Below, in pieces: positions 46,196 through 57,488 of a stretch of 64,000 nt of DNA (position 1 is the stretch's first letter; each line of letters opens with the position of its first letter). The notes beneath the pieces were generated by a model, which worked only from the letters and a program-made list of their open reading frames with translations, did not search any database and was not told where the DNA came from. The DNA is from Tenebrio molitor. Lineage: Eukaryota > Arthropoda > Insecta > Coleoptera > Tenebrionidae. The position numbers were made by a program, and so were the translations under genes. The stretch covers positions 19,158,001-19,222,000 of the forward strand of contig NC_091050.1 in assembly GCF_963966145.1 (NCBI RefSeq), written 5' to 3'.

Positions 46196-46425
46196 ATTTA
46201 TTTGACGAGTTCGTGTGTAAATTTGGCTTTTTTGGGTACTCGTTGGTCTTTAAAACGCTCGTTTCCGAACGAGTTGAATACAACGTTTTTTTGTTCTACG
46301 AGCCCCTTGAAGGCTCCAAATCGCTTAAAATCTTTAAAATTAGCAAGACGTTTCGTTTTGACAAGTTGTGACATTTATCAAAATTCGTTCACACAGGAGA
46401 AAATTCCCAAATTCTGACAGTGTCG
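46196..46425 (+). repeat. Interspersed repeat family C, copy 2
   Basis: Inverted relative to 12775-12985; shares CTCGTTTCCGAACGAGTTGA-type sequence, ACAACGTTTTTTTGTTC and TTCACACAGGAGAAAATTC. CTCGTTTCCGAACGAG within it is an additional short palindrome. Confidence 0.65.
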
Positions 46426-47450
46426 AATAAAAAAATGAAATTATGAATCCATGATGGATTTGCTTCCAATAATTTTATTTGTCACAATTGACATTTACGA
46501 GAAAGTTAAAATACGACGATTCAAATGTATTCGAACAATGAAAACAGACATGACCCTGATTTATGACGAATGTGATAAAACTGGCTTCTGGCGTTGCACG
46601 TTTATGCAGACAATAAACAAAAACTCATCGTGTTTTCAATCTCATTTAACCAAGCGAATGATGTTTATGTCAAAAATTACGAAACTGCACTGCTAACTAT
46701 GTTTTATCTTTTTTAAATCAAAAACAAATATCTACGTTAACTTTGCAAATGTATTGTGGGTTGCATTTTTTATTCCGTCGGGCTCATTATCACTCGTAAA
46801 ATACCCTGCATTTACTTTCATTTTTGCTTTCATATTTATTTCCCTGTTTCTAAACTGTGTAAAATTTGTTTATGTCCACTAACATAGCATTTATTTGTTT
46901 AATGAAAAAGGACCTTTCTTTTATCTTAAAAACGGTAATAAAAAACAGTTTGCTTACATATCTGGATCTAAAGACACTAGATTGCTACTACATTGCTACA
47001 GAAACTCTACAAAAGGTGCAACAGATTTTTTTCCCTACCGGTTAGAAATATAGGCTGTGGATACCTCATTTGAGGTGAGAAAATTCAACTTTCTCGCTAA
47101 GGTAAGAAAGTTAATCATGAAATGTTTATGGTAAAACTGTACCAAAATACAAATGTCAAAAGTGTCAAATGTGAAATAAGTTATTGATAAATGAAAGCCA
47201 ATTCAATAAAGCAAGTTGGTAGATCAATCATATACATAATCTGGAAAATAAACAGATACGCTAGGTAGGTAGATTACTTTACCCTGTTTATATCAAATTT
47301 TCGAACAAACGTCAAATCTTCAAATGCGATGACAAGTTAATTAAACAAATAACCCAGCCTACTATTCAATTCTCAAAATTTTCCTTTTAATCAGGAATAT
47401 AACCATCTTTTTTTGACTTTTTTCAACGAAGTTGTGCCGGTAGGGAAAAA

Positions 47451-47586
47451 AATAGTATTCAAACCTTGTTAAGAAAGTGCCCTTGTAGACCTTAGGCACT
47501 TACAAACCTCGCCTACGGCTCGGTTTATAACTTTGCCTGCGGTCTGCAAGAAAGCACTTTCTTACCTTGGTTTGAAATATACTATT
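47451..47586. repeat. Foldback hairpin with CCTCGCCTACGGCTCGG apex
   Basis: Arms begin AATAGTATTCAAACCTTG and AATAGTATATTTCAAACCAA (right, reverse complemented) and continue through AAGAAAGTGC and GTAGACC/GCAGACC. The apex is CCTCGCCTACGGCTCGG. Confidence 0.8.
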
Positions 47587-47820
47587 TCTGAAAATCATAT
47601 TTGCTTCATTTTATTTATACCAATTGATTCACGATGTGTGGTAAATATTTGAACCTCTGATAGGTCCCTATTTATAGACCCCTAAATAAATAAGAGAAAA
47701 TTTCTGTTTTTTTATAACAAAAAATAACGCAATCTGAAAAATTTTCGATAGTTCAAAAAAAAAAGAATAAAAAGCTCGGGTTGTAAACTAGTACTTACGT
47801 AGCGTTTTGGATATAAAAAG

Positions 47821-48290
47821 TCAATGTCTCGAAAAAAAACAATCACATTCATAAAAATTGTTCATAGTGAGTATGAAATAAGAACTATTAAAATCTCCGC
47901 GCATTTGACGAATTATTTTTGCTACATTTTCGACAGGTGCATGAAGTTCGTCCATGGTAATTGCAGGACTTGAATAAACAAGTTGTTTCATGTGGCTCCA
48001 TACAAACAAATCTCAGGGTTTCAAATCCGTTGAACGAGGAGGCAATAAAACAGGACCATTTCTGTCAATTTATTTTCAAGAAAGTGATGATTTAATCACT
48101 CTCTCACTCTGGCTGTATAATGAAAAAGGGGCATTAACTAGAGTCTAGAAGTTCGCCTAGCCCTAGAGTGTTGATCGAAAAATTCAGGAGTCTTCTCCAG
48201 TCAATGGTTGAAGTGAAACATAAAGGTCAACAAAGTTTTCATCGACGATTCCCACCCACGTGCTGATTAAAGCAGCCATTGTTTATTAAT
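47821..48290 (-). pseudogene. Mariner-like transposase C-terminal remnant
   Basis: Minus strand gives GPVLLPPRSTDLKP, a stop, then DLFVWSHMKQLVYSSPAITM and DELHAPVENVAKIIRQMR. This is the end of a Tc1/mariner transposase ('PPRSPDLTP.DFF.W..LK..VY', then the C-terminal helices). Farther upstream, in shifted frames, ENFVDLYVSLQPLTGE resembles the preceding core. Stops and frameshifts make it dead. It is the same transposase lineage as the remnants at 3.1 and 35.8 kb but a different part of the protein. Confidence 0.65.
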
Positions 48291-48563
48291 AATTACACCC
48301 TTAACCTTCACCACTAATAGAAGACTGACACAATTAATTACATCAAATAATGCAAGACTGGCACAACTGACCAACGCAACGAAAACCACTTTTTGCTCTG
48401 CGCTGCTAATAACAGCTAATTTCTTTTAATTTATTCGTACAATTGTTAAAGAAATTTTACGAGAATTTCAAACTAAAATTTATAAATTTAATTATTTTAA
48501 AATTTACCACACTTCGTGAATCACCCCTTATAGCTCTCTTTCTAACCTAACATACACATTATA

Positions 48564-49272
48564 CAGGGTGGCTAAAAAGTATGGATATAGCTAAATATTT
48601 TCAGAACGGTTTAGCAGAGCTCGTTGAAATTTGGCATACAGTACATATTTAATAATACGAGTACAAGGCTAACTTGATTTTTTTTAAATGGCGGGGGATC
48701 AAATTTAGTATTTTTGAAAAGAGTATTTTTTGGGAATTCAGTGATGTAACACATGCCCACATCGCCGCCATTTTGAAAATCTTATTAGCATAAAAATGAT
48801 GTATTTTGGGTTTACAATTTTATATTTTTTTATTAAAATATATTCTGTTTAAGTTAAATGTCTTATTTTTACACTTATTATTAACTTTTATTTATTTTTT
48901 GGTCAAAGTACAGGCGGCAAAGAACTAGCCACAGCTAAAGACAACATTTCCAAGGCTAACTAAATTTTAAATTTTTTTCAAATTTTATTACATAATTCGA
49001 TAATTTTTTATAAAGTTTTGATTAAAATAAGATAGGCATGTGTTACATCACTGAATTCACAAAAAAATACTCTTTTCAAAAATATTAAATTTGACCCCCA
49101 GTGCTATTGAAAAAAAAATTAGTCTTGTATCTTCAAAATTAATTATGTTAGAAAATTGAAAAAAATCTCAGATAATATAATTTAAATACTTCTAACTGTA
49201 TGCCAAATTTCAATGAGCTCTGCTAAACCGTTTTGAAAATATTTACCTGTATGCATACTTTTAGCGACCCTG
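48564..49272. mobile_element. MITE, 709 bp, arms about 190-240 bp
   Basis: Ends CAGGGTGGCTAAAAAGTATG (left) and CAGGGTCGCTAAAAGTATGC (right, reverse complemented). Inverted similarity extends inward to about 48757 and 49035 (GAATTCAGTGATGTAACACA), so most of the element could fold into one hairpin with a loop of about 280 bp. TA on both sides (48562-48563, 49273-49274). No coding capacity. Confidence 0.85.
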
Positions 49273-49274
49273 TA

Positions 49275-51480
49275 TGTTATTCCTTGATTAACACTAATTT
49301 CTTATGAGTTCTAAAGCATTGTTCTTATGACCAACATCATATTTTTAAGGTCGGGTAGTTGTTTGACAACTGCAGTACCGCAGCAGTACCGAAAGGAATT
49401 AAGATATTTTCTTAAAAAGACCATGATCCTAACTTAAATTAAAGACGATATAGATTCTACATAGATTCTACATTCGACAAAATACAAACATGAATTACTA
49501 CCACCTTCCAGAATCAAAAGAAGTTATGTCAGTTAAAAATGCCACTTCTCGTCCACCAAGGAAAAATTTATAATGCCAGTTTTCTGGTACTGTCAGAAAA
49601 TATTTGTAGAGGAAGACATCTCATGGTTCATGTGATTTTATATGTTGTTAATTGTCATGGTAGAACTTTATCAACTTCGGCATGAATATGGCATTTCTTA
49701 AATTGAATTAAATTAAATTTCCTGGTTAGAAAATATTTTTCTAAGAATGAGGAAATACAACGTTTTGCAAAAGCGTCATGTAAGTGAGAATAGTTGCACA
49801 TCAGGAGCAAGAGAGATTATATTGGAAAATAAAAGCACTTTAGAGATGTTTTTGTTTGCTTCTGAATTTGGTGGCAAATTTTAAACTGCCCTCGAAGATG
49901 TATTTTAACCCACTGCGCCATATTTTATTATTATTTCCAAGAAATTGCCGACAGCAAAAAAAAAATACACAGGAAAGCAAGTCCATTTTCGGAAATCAAA
50001 AAATACACTTGGGCACTTCCCGAAGGGAATGCAAATAAATTCACTCGGGCATATTTATACAGATGGCGAAATCGATTTTCGCAATAAACGTCGCAAATCA
50101 TTTGTTGTTGTAAACGTTCATTATTTATAAAACATGACTTGACGTTTTACAGAGCGGCTACGATGTATTCCAAAGATAGCCGTCCCTCAAATAAATTTAT
50201 TGAAAACATCGGAAAAAGAAAACACATTTTAGTGAACCGGCACGACACAGATTGATATTCCCCCAAAATGGAACTGTCGACCTCCATTAATTTTGAGGTA
50301 GGTTCAGGCATCCTAATATGAATACTGATGCGCCGTCACCACTCGTTCTGTCGCAGGACGTGTTTCCTTTTTCGCCAAACTGCGAACAGATGATTCGCAT
50401 TTCGATGTTTACATGGGAGAAAAATAAAATCCGGACTCAAATTGGAACCGCACCGGCAACTTGACACTTCTTAGGAAAACATGAAAGCTTGTGTCAACCC
50501 TGCCTTCTAAACCGTCGAGTTATCCTGGAAGGATACAGGTAAATATTGACGTGCGCCCATTTACCCCTTGTCCGAAAAGTTTGCACCTGAACATGAAGGA
50601 GAATCGCCGTGGGTGAACGAATCACCCCCACATTATTTAGTTTTTCTTTGTCGTTCCCAGCAGGCAGCAGGATGAGATTTGCAAATGTTCGAGAAAGCAT
50701 CAAATACTTAGAGAGCTCCGTGAAAGCGCTTCGGATTTAGGGATAACAAAACGTCGCATCCTTTTTCCATCATTTTAACACAAATTAGTCACGAGCTGAA
50801 TTTCCATGTTTTGGGGATGTTTCCAGACAAAAAGTGCCTATGCTGACGCTGAACGTCAGTAATGGTTTGTTTCTGTTATCGCACGCCGGAAAAATTGTGA
50901 AATCTAAAGGCGATTCTAAACTGACAATGAAAATAATTATTTTCAAAGCGAGCGTAAGGAAAAACTTTCCCAAAGTGAATGGATTTCGGGCATGATTATA
51001 AAACCATGGAAACATCAAAGAAATTGCTTTATCAATTTCTGGCTGCGGCATGCTTTATCTGCGTATTCGCATCAGAGGTCCCGCATAAGCAAATAAAAAC
51101 AAGGAACAAGGAAAATGGCTGAGTAATTGAGGATTCGGGGTTGACAGTGTATAATGCAAGAACGGCTCGTCAAGTACTAAAATAAAAGGGTCGTCAGTTT
51201 AAACATTATTTATTTAAATTCAGTCAGAAAAGACGGAAAATTAAGTTACAAAAGTGGTTCCGCATTTATTATTCTTAGCTCAGAAACAAAAGTCTAGCAA
51301 AATTGAACACATTTTATTTCTCGACTTGTTACCAAAGGCACTAATAAATTAGGTAAAATGACGCTTTGATTTTGTTTGTCACTCATTCACCACCACAATT
51401 ATTGCTTTATAGTCCGGAAAATAAATACCATCAAGGTTCTCCTTTAATTAAGGGATAAACAGTCATCACTGAGGACTAGA
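49275..51480. other. No gene; GC-elevated island near 50.2-51.1 kb
   Basis: No supported coding region. 50.2-51.1 kb is less AT-rich and seems unique in the window. Within the first intron of the DGK gene. Confidence 0.35.
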
Positions 51481-51509
51481 TCTATCAAAAAGTGAGCTGT
51501 TACTATAAT

Positions 51510-51600
51510 TATGACATTTATTTGGATGTCATAATTACATACTTTATCGCACTAGTGCGGTAAAGTGCTTCTTGAGCTCACTACTGTGGTAAAGTGTTAC
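51510..51600. repeat. Cluster of palindromes
   Basis: TATGACAT and ATGTCATA face each other at 51509-51533, and a 26-bp palindrome with one mismatch, ACTTTATCGCACTAGTGCGG plus TAAAGT, occupies 51541-51566. A diverged GTGGTAAAGTGTTAC follows. Likely another foldback relic. Confidence 0.6.
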
Positions 51601-51887
51601 GCAAGGTGAAATTTTTGTACTTTTGTCGTAATTTCGCTGGTATCAACAGCCACATCTGCAGCGATCTCGATGTCTGAAGAAATAGCTCCTTGATCGATAT
51701 CGCGTATATGGTCTCCATTTTGGCAGTGGGGAACAAGAGTTACAAAAATTTTAAAATGTCTCCAGCTTACTACCGTGGTATGTTTAATACATTTTTTCCT
51801 AATTTAATAATCATTTCTAACGACAATAATAATAGTAATGATTGATAATAGATAAAACGGTTGTTACGATATTCCTACAGTACTTAT

Positions 51888-52090
51888 ATCGGACGTTCAA
51901 ATGGAATCCTGGGCTGGGAAAGCGTTGGAAACCGTCAGTTGTTTTGCTTTTTTAAAGTTTAAATTGACAGTTATAATTAATTAGATCATGTTTATAAAGA
52001 AAAACTTTTTCTATTTTTTTTTCTTTCTTTGCAATGTTTTACATTAAAAATAAAATAACCAACGATTCCCAATTTTGTAAAATTTTGTTA
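51888..52090 (-). repeat. Interspersed repeat F, copy 2
   Basis: Left end TCAAATGGAATCCTGGGCTG is the complement of the right end of copy 1 (30780-31040). TCTTTGCAATGTTTTACATT and AAAATAAAATAACC lie on its right, in the same direction as in copy 1, so the two copies are rearranged relative to each other. Confidence 0.5.
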
Positions 52091-52094
52091 TTCT

Positions 52095-53435
52095 GTAAGC
52101 GGAAAATTTTATTAGCAAAGTATTGATACTACAAAACAAAAATACATGACTACACAAATTAACATCCAAAATATTAAAAAATATATATTATAAAGCATTA
52201 ATATGTTAAAAAATAAGTAAAATGACTAGTTTTCAGTAGATGCTTACAAATAAAACTAGCACCTCATAAATTGTTTCTTTTCATTATGTGGAACCACATA
52301 AGTCAACACCTAACGGTTAGACAACCAATTATACGCCACCGCAAAATCAGCGAATAAGTGGACACTATTATTAGACGAACTGTCAATTATTATTATTAAT
52401 TTCCAATCAGTGCAAACTCAAAATAAAAAGTCAAAAACATTGTTTCTAAATAAATTACGTTTATTCTTAATTGGTTTATTAAAATTATTAAATGTCAACA
52501 TCACAACATCAGTGTTTTCTTTATCCTTGTCTTTACAATACTTTGATACAAGAATGAGTAATTTATTTTAAATAACGATGAAATCTGGAGCAAATACGCT
52601 GTACGCCATCTATTACATTAGAGCACCACCTGTACGAGAGCGACATTAATTCTACATATAACTGTACTCGTACCTAAAGGTAAACAATAGTGAAAAGCAA
52701 CAATTGGAAATTGTTGCCTCTCTTGTGCGTTCTGTGAAATGAATTTTGTCATTTATCTATTTCGTCAGGTTGGCAACAACTTGTCCTTGAAATAATAAAT
52801 TCAGGTCAGGAGGTCAACGCCCTCGCTCCTCGGCCGCATCGTCTACCACACATTCTGGCATCAGGTAATCAGAAACATCTCGCACCGGCCCCCTTTATTA
52901 ATTCAATGCCGTGCTTGTTATTGATCTTGCATCTGTCTTTATTCGACGCTCATGCTCTCCTATTATGGGCAGAACGCTATTAACAGGTGTCTAAATGTGT
53001 CACCGGCTGAATAGCCACCTGTTACGCTCGAACCAGCGGAAACGCCTTCGCCACGTCCAAGAACGAAGGACCGCGGAAAACTAGGATACAAAAATGCACA
53101 CCCAACAGAAAGGTAATTAAGCGGCCATTTGGGCCCATTCCGGTTGGAAATCACCACAAAACGAGCAAACAATCAGGGGATCGGACACACAGCTCGGGCA
53201 TTATTGTTATTCCGACAAAGGGGTGAAAGAATGGAGCTTCGGGGTGGCAAAGCGCGAAATGGGGGCGTGCGAGGCGTGAGCCCGGAAGCTGCGAGCTTTC
53301 ACCCGGAGCACCACGCCTACCGCGACCGCTTCGTAAAACAAATAAAAACACTCATGCCATCCTTGTCTAATTTAGCGGTAACGAAAGCACAGCTTTTTTA
53401 ATTTCTCATCCAACGAAAAGCACAAGCAAGGGGGA
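52095..53435. other. No recognised gene; composition rises toward DGK exon 1
   Basis: AT-rich to about 52.75 kb, then steadily less so up to exon 1. Open frames on both strands at 52.96-53.40 kb overlap one another in all directions, as expected in GC-richer DNA, and resemble no family. Confidence 0.35.
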
Positions 53436-53440
53436 CCTAC

Positions 53441-53584
53441 CGAACATTTAATATCGCGGTTGGTCGACAGCCGCCGATGGAAGGATTTAGCCGGTTCGGT
53501 TTCGCCGTCGCTCTCGGATGAGTCTTCACCGCCTCCCGGAGACCGTCCACCCAGATTCTTCGCACTTTTACCACCCGACGCCAT
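53441..53584 (-). CDS. Diacylglycerol kinase eta/delta-type, exon 1 (N-terminus)
   Basis: 48 codons from the first ATG (53584; A at -3 and G at +4) to the donor GTAGGT at 53440. The peptide starts MASGGKSAKNLGG, has an acidic serine-rich run, and contains SDGETEPAKSFHRRLST. This matches the short N-terminal segment (E-ETEPA-x-F-RR-ST) that precedes the PH domain of insect DGK eta. It ends in phase 0, compatible with exon 2 at 31265-31375 after an intron of 22,065 bp. An earlier in-frame GTG at 53626 is not a likely start. The kinase regulates diacylglycerol and phosphatidic acid levels at membranes. Confidence 0.82.
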
Positions 53585-53720
53585 ACTACAATGCCGACAT
53601 TTTATTTCTTCTTTATTTATAAACACGACGCCCGGCGGTTGACTGGGCCGACGCTAGATGGCGCCCCGCGCTGTCAGGTCAATGACGCGCCGTGGTGTTT
53701 CACGCTTGGGTAAGTGCTCG
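53585..53720 (-). promoter_or_regulatory. Presumed DGK 5' UTR and promoter region
   Basis: A GC-rich block directly upstream of the DGK start codon, in contrast to its AT-rich surroundings. It contains AGATGGCGCC (53656-53665), which resembles an insulator-type CTCF core or a GCCAT element; this reading is tentative. No TATA box is evident. Confidence 0.4.
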
Positions 53721-54780
53721 CGGTCCATCTTAAGAAGCTAATGGACTTTATTTTAGCTCACGTTACGTTATTTTTTTACATTTTCAACAATCAATAAAAT
53801 GACGTGTGGCTCCACTTCCACATTTCCAACATTTATAGCAAAGAAAAATTGGACTAATTTCGCTGCAGCTGCAGCTGTCACGTTTCAAAAAAATGTTTTC
53901 GCCGCTTGAGCTGTCCCCCATCAACTAATGAAGCGTAGAAGCGTTGTAAATTAAAAATGAGTAGTTGCATTAAATTTAAACAAAAAGTTTCTTTAAAAAA
54001 ATCAACTTCCTCATTTAAGCTAGCAATCAGGCAAATTTTCTTACCTGTAGAGTGTAGACCTTTGTTTGTCAACCTTTTTCACAACTGGACCCTTTTTCGT
54101 TATGTACTTTTCGTGCGGTCTCCTTTAAATGTTCTGTAATGTGGAATTCGTTTCCATTTAAAATAAATTAGGCACCTGTTCACGGCCGTCTTGACTGCCA
54201 GGGCTGCAGCTTAGGGATGCCTAAGTGAGAGGGGACAATTACATAACTACACTTAACTAAATTTTAAAATTCTAAAATTTCTTTCTTTCTGTTTCTTCTT
54301 GAAAAATTCTCGCCTCCCTGGGATGTACACAGATTAAAAGAAAAATCAAATTATATCTTCATTTCAGTGTAAAAACAACAAAATAACGTGATGTGAAGAC
54401 GTTGCTAAATATAATTTTTGTTATACATATTTCTATTCAACAAAATTAATAAAAAGATAAAATCGTGTTTGGTTCTTATTAACTTTTTATTTCCTGGAGT
54501 TATTTCAGGTTACTTTAAAACATGGAGGTACTACGAGTATTATTCAAATTCTACTACTACTTAGCTGCGCTTCGTGGAGGAACCGATGAACACATAATTC
54601 GCGTGAACGAAAGCTTTGCCTTCCCCTCTTGTAATGTAAATAACTATATCGTTCATCGCTGCTCAATTCTGTAGGCTAATGAAATAATGAAATACTAAAT
54701 TTCATTCGATTTCCAGTTAAAGCAGTTCTGTTATTATTTTTTGAGAAATTACGTTGGGGAAGTAAATAAGTAAGTATTAC
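53721..54780. other. No recognised feature
   Basis: Upstream of the DGK gene. No supported coding region; a GCTGCAGCTGCAGC stretch near 53863 is a simple palindromic repeat. Confidence 0.3.
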
Positions 54781-54785
54781 AAAAG

Positions 54786-55079
54786 TTGGCGACAAACGGT
54801 TGCAAAACTTCACCCGATAACTTTTGTTACATTTGTGGAACCTTTCTGTTCAAAAAACAACAACGGAATATAGCCGATTTTGTAAAAAAAGCTTATTTGG
54901 CTTATTTTGGTTTGGGCATTGGGCATCAAGATAAGTCTTGGGCTCCACAGAAAGTATGTTCTACTTGCGTAGAAGAACTTCGAAGGTGGTTTAAAGGAAA
55001 GAAGCACAGTTTCAGTTTTGGTATGCCTATGCTCTGGATGGAACCTCGAAATCACTTCAACGAAATGCTACTTTTGTTG
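54786..55079 (+). pseudogene. Zinc-finger (ZAD-like) protein N-terminal fragment
   Basis: Peptide with NGCKTSPDNFCYICG (first C-x2-C), KVCSTCVEELRRW (second) and FSFGMPMLWMEPRNHF, the start of a protein family of unknown function that recurs in arthropod genomes. The start codon appears as TTG (54786) in place of ATG. One extra A in the run 55063-55065 shifts the frame just before the next cysteine motif; in the shifted frame the codons for C-Y-F-C follow. The gene then stops abruptly where repeat A3 begins (about 55092). Start loss, frameshift and truncation together mark it as dead. The family assignment is from memory of its conserved wording. Confidence 0.55.
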
Positions 55080-55091
55080 CTGTATCGTAAC

Positions 55092-55528
55092 AGTATTTTA
55101 CAGTATAGAAATCCGTTAGGATAGCCTTTTTGTGAGACGAGCTCGCAGAGCGAGTCGAATAATTCTGGCGAGATAGTAAAGGCCCTAACGAACGTGTATT
55201 GTATGATAGTTTTTGTAATATCTCTTCGATTTATTCACAATTATATTTTTGAAATACATGATTAATAAGTGTGCGGAGGACGTCGTCATGTCGACCGTTG
55301 TTTATGAAAAAAAATTGTTTCAACGTTGTTTGGCAGATTTGTTCAACGCTTAACTTTCCGTTGAAAATAAACGAATGAAATCAATAAAAAATCGCGATCA
55401 AGATATTCCCGATGCCGGATGGCTGCAGAGCAAGTGAGGTCATCTTTATTCATTGCAAAATCGCGCTTGTGTTGGTGTTAAAATTGTCAAGCATCATCTT
55501 CGATCTCGTCTACATCTATCTGCTAGTG
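55092..55528 (-). repeat. Repeat family A, copy A3
   Basis: Inverted copy. It starts at CAGTATTTTACAG, contains the hairpin module with AGACGAGCTCGCAGAGCGAG, the GCGGAGGACGTCGTCATG block, and the far-end part (GCATCATCTTCGATCTCGTC) also found in A2. It interrupts the zinc-finger pseudogene. Confidence 0.78.
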
Positions 55529-55529
55529 A

Positions 55530-57105
55530 AAAATAAAAAACGGTATGTTTCTCTCAATTTGAAATCTGCTAACAGCAAAATCATTAATTCAATTATCCCC
55601 TGATTTTAGTTGGGCCATATATACTCAATTTCATATAAATGTGCATCTAAGCAAGCCATGAAAATCTGATTTTCTGTTGGTATTAAAGCTAAAGCTAGTA
55701 ACTTTGACTTTCAAAGTTGCTGCTCTGCGCGAACCCGATTTGACTAACTAATTTTTCAGTTTTTGTCCATTTTAACATTGCTGATTTCAAAAGCAATGTT
55801 ACGTCTTTTTACTGATTAAATCAAAGTAATTCTTATTTGTTTTTGTCTTTGTATTTTTACCAAGTAAAGATTTATTGGACATGACCTTCATAAATGTGAC
55901 TTTTGAAACTAAACTAAATTAAAGGTGCTTTTACAAATCCACAGCTCACTTGATGAACATTTATATGAAATCCATTATACCATACCATACCATAAAAATC
56001 AGTATTGTCAACTCAAACAATCCTTTTTGATCACGCTGTACATGTTTTTTTACAAATAATAGTTATTTATTGTATAAGTGTTTGTTTTGTATCGCACGCT
56101 TGGTCGGTACGATTATGTGAATGTTGTTATTAAATAAAATAAACGGATTTAAACTTAACAAGGAATGAATTTATTTACGAATTGGTGACAACTACAAGGC
56201 GTCTTGAACGTTTAGCTGCTCAAGTAGAAGTGACGCTATTTCATACAGTGTTTTAGATAGCATTTTATTCACGCAAGAATGTTTAATTTTCTTAAATAAC
56301 AATACAACGTTTTATCCACAATCACAATCATTTAGAATCAGAATCGCCGAAATTTTATCTGATGTCATCCAAAATTAATTTGACATTTCACTCTGACAGC
56401 GGCTGTCACCTCAAAAATCATTGAAATTTCATTTTGAGTGTTTTATGGCGTGTTTTATGACTTATAAAACACTAAAGTTTTATAGACCACATTAAAGGTT
56501 TCCAAGCAATTGAATTATGACCTTATAATATGTATAGTGACTGTGGATAAAATAATAAAATCAATTTTGGTAATTTAGGGAATTTTGTGACAGTTGGTGA
56601 CTCGTTATTTCAAAGTTGATATTTAAGTAGAATTTTAACTTTGAATTAAGACTAAACATAATTGTCATTTTTCGTAAGTGAAATTGCAATTAAATGAATT
56701 ATCCAGAAATACGAGAAATAGCAGAGAATACTACAGTAAATTTGCTGCCGGCAATGTATGTTACCAACTGAAAAAAGTCTCTATATTTGGGATGTGTTAA
56801 TAGATAGTTTATTAACGCAATTAGAAAAAATGTATAACAACCTTATACATTTATATATATTTTTTTTTTGTTAGTTTACAATACCACGGCGGAATTTTTG
56901 TCTTCCTAGCGGAATTTTTAGCAACTTGTTGCGGACTACCAAAGAGTTGGCAACAGTGATTAATTTCTATAAACTAAACTATGGTCAGGTCGTCGAGTGT
57001 ATCAACATAGCCGTACGAAAGATTCCTAGGTTTACGATATCTATAATACGTATTCGGTAGATTTTTTAAGAATTGTTTTAAATAAAAAACGATAGAAACT
57101 GTGCC
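55530..57105. other. No recognised gene; upstream region of the DDX19-type gene
   Basis: No supported coding region. TTTTTGATCACGCTGTA near 56025-56041 resembles one TIR of the mariner-like element at 2989-3997 without a partner. The last few hundred bases should hold the DDX19 promoter and 5' UTR; no TATA box stands out. Confidence 0.35.
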
Positions 57106-57109
57106 AGAG

Positions 57110-57172
57110 ATGTCTCAGAAAATTGATTGGGCGAAATTTGCCGACGAACAAGAAAAAGTTCTCCGTCAGAAA
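57110..57172 (+). CDS. DDX19/Dbp80-type RNA helicase, exon 1
   Basis: Starts at the ATG at 57110 (GAGATGTCT context) and encodes DWAKFADEQEKVLRQK, the N-terminal helix of this DEAD-box family, which remodels mRNPs at the cytoplasmic face of the nuclear pore. I place the donor at 57173 (AAA/GTACCT), giving a 64-nt intron. An alternative donor at 57200 (ATG/GTTTGT) keeps the same phase but leaves only 37 nt, short for an insect intron. Confidence 0.7.
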
Positions 57173-57236
57173 GTACCTACATTAGAGTCGTTCAACATGG
57201 TTTGTTTGAGTACATCTTAAGGTTTGGAACTTGTAG

Positions 57237-57439
57237 ATATCCCAAATCAACATACAATCAAACGAAGCCAACGGGCAAGATTTTGAAGACGCTCCTGAAC
57301 AGTTCAGTGTAGCTGAAGCCACTTTGTTGAGAAAGGTTTTGAGAAAAGGACTAATGGATAGCAAAAATGATATTAAAGTACAAAGGGAGAATCCCAATTC
57401 TCCACTATATTCAGTCAAAACCTTTGAAGCGCTAAATTT
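57237..57439 (+). CDS. DDX19/Dbp80-type RNA helicase, exon 2
   Basis: 203 nt after the acceptor ACTTGTAG. It encodes SVAEATLLRKVLRKGL and then VQRENPNSPLYSVKTFEALN, the segment just before the Q motif of DDX19/Dbp80 ('D.NSPLYSVKSFE.L.LKP.LL'). Ends in phase 2 at donor GTAAGT (57440). The following exon should start with the KPELL...GF-KPSKIQ Q-motif region, but neither it nor any helicase motif was found before ebi/TBL1 begins at 61615. The intron directly contains a hAT fragment. Confidence 0.82.
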
Positions 57440-57488
57440 GTAAGTTCATTTCTCAAAAATAGAAAAAAAATTAAGTATGAATTGCAGA

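Noticed and set aside
53129..53401. Overlapping open frames next to DGK exon 1 as a separate gene
   Set aside because: Open in several frames on both strands because of higher GC content; no conserved segment.
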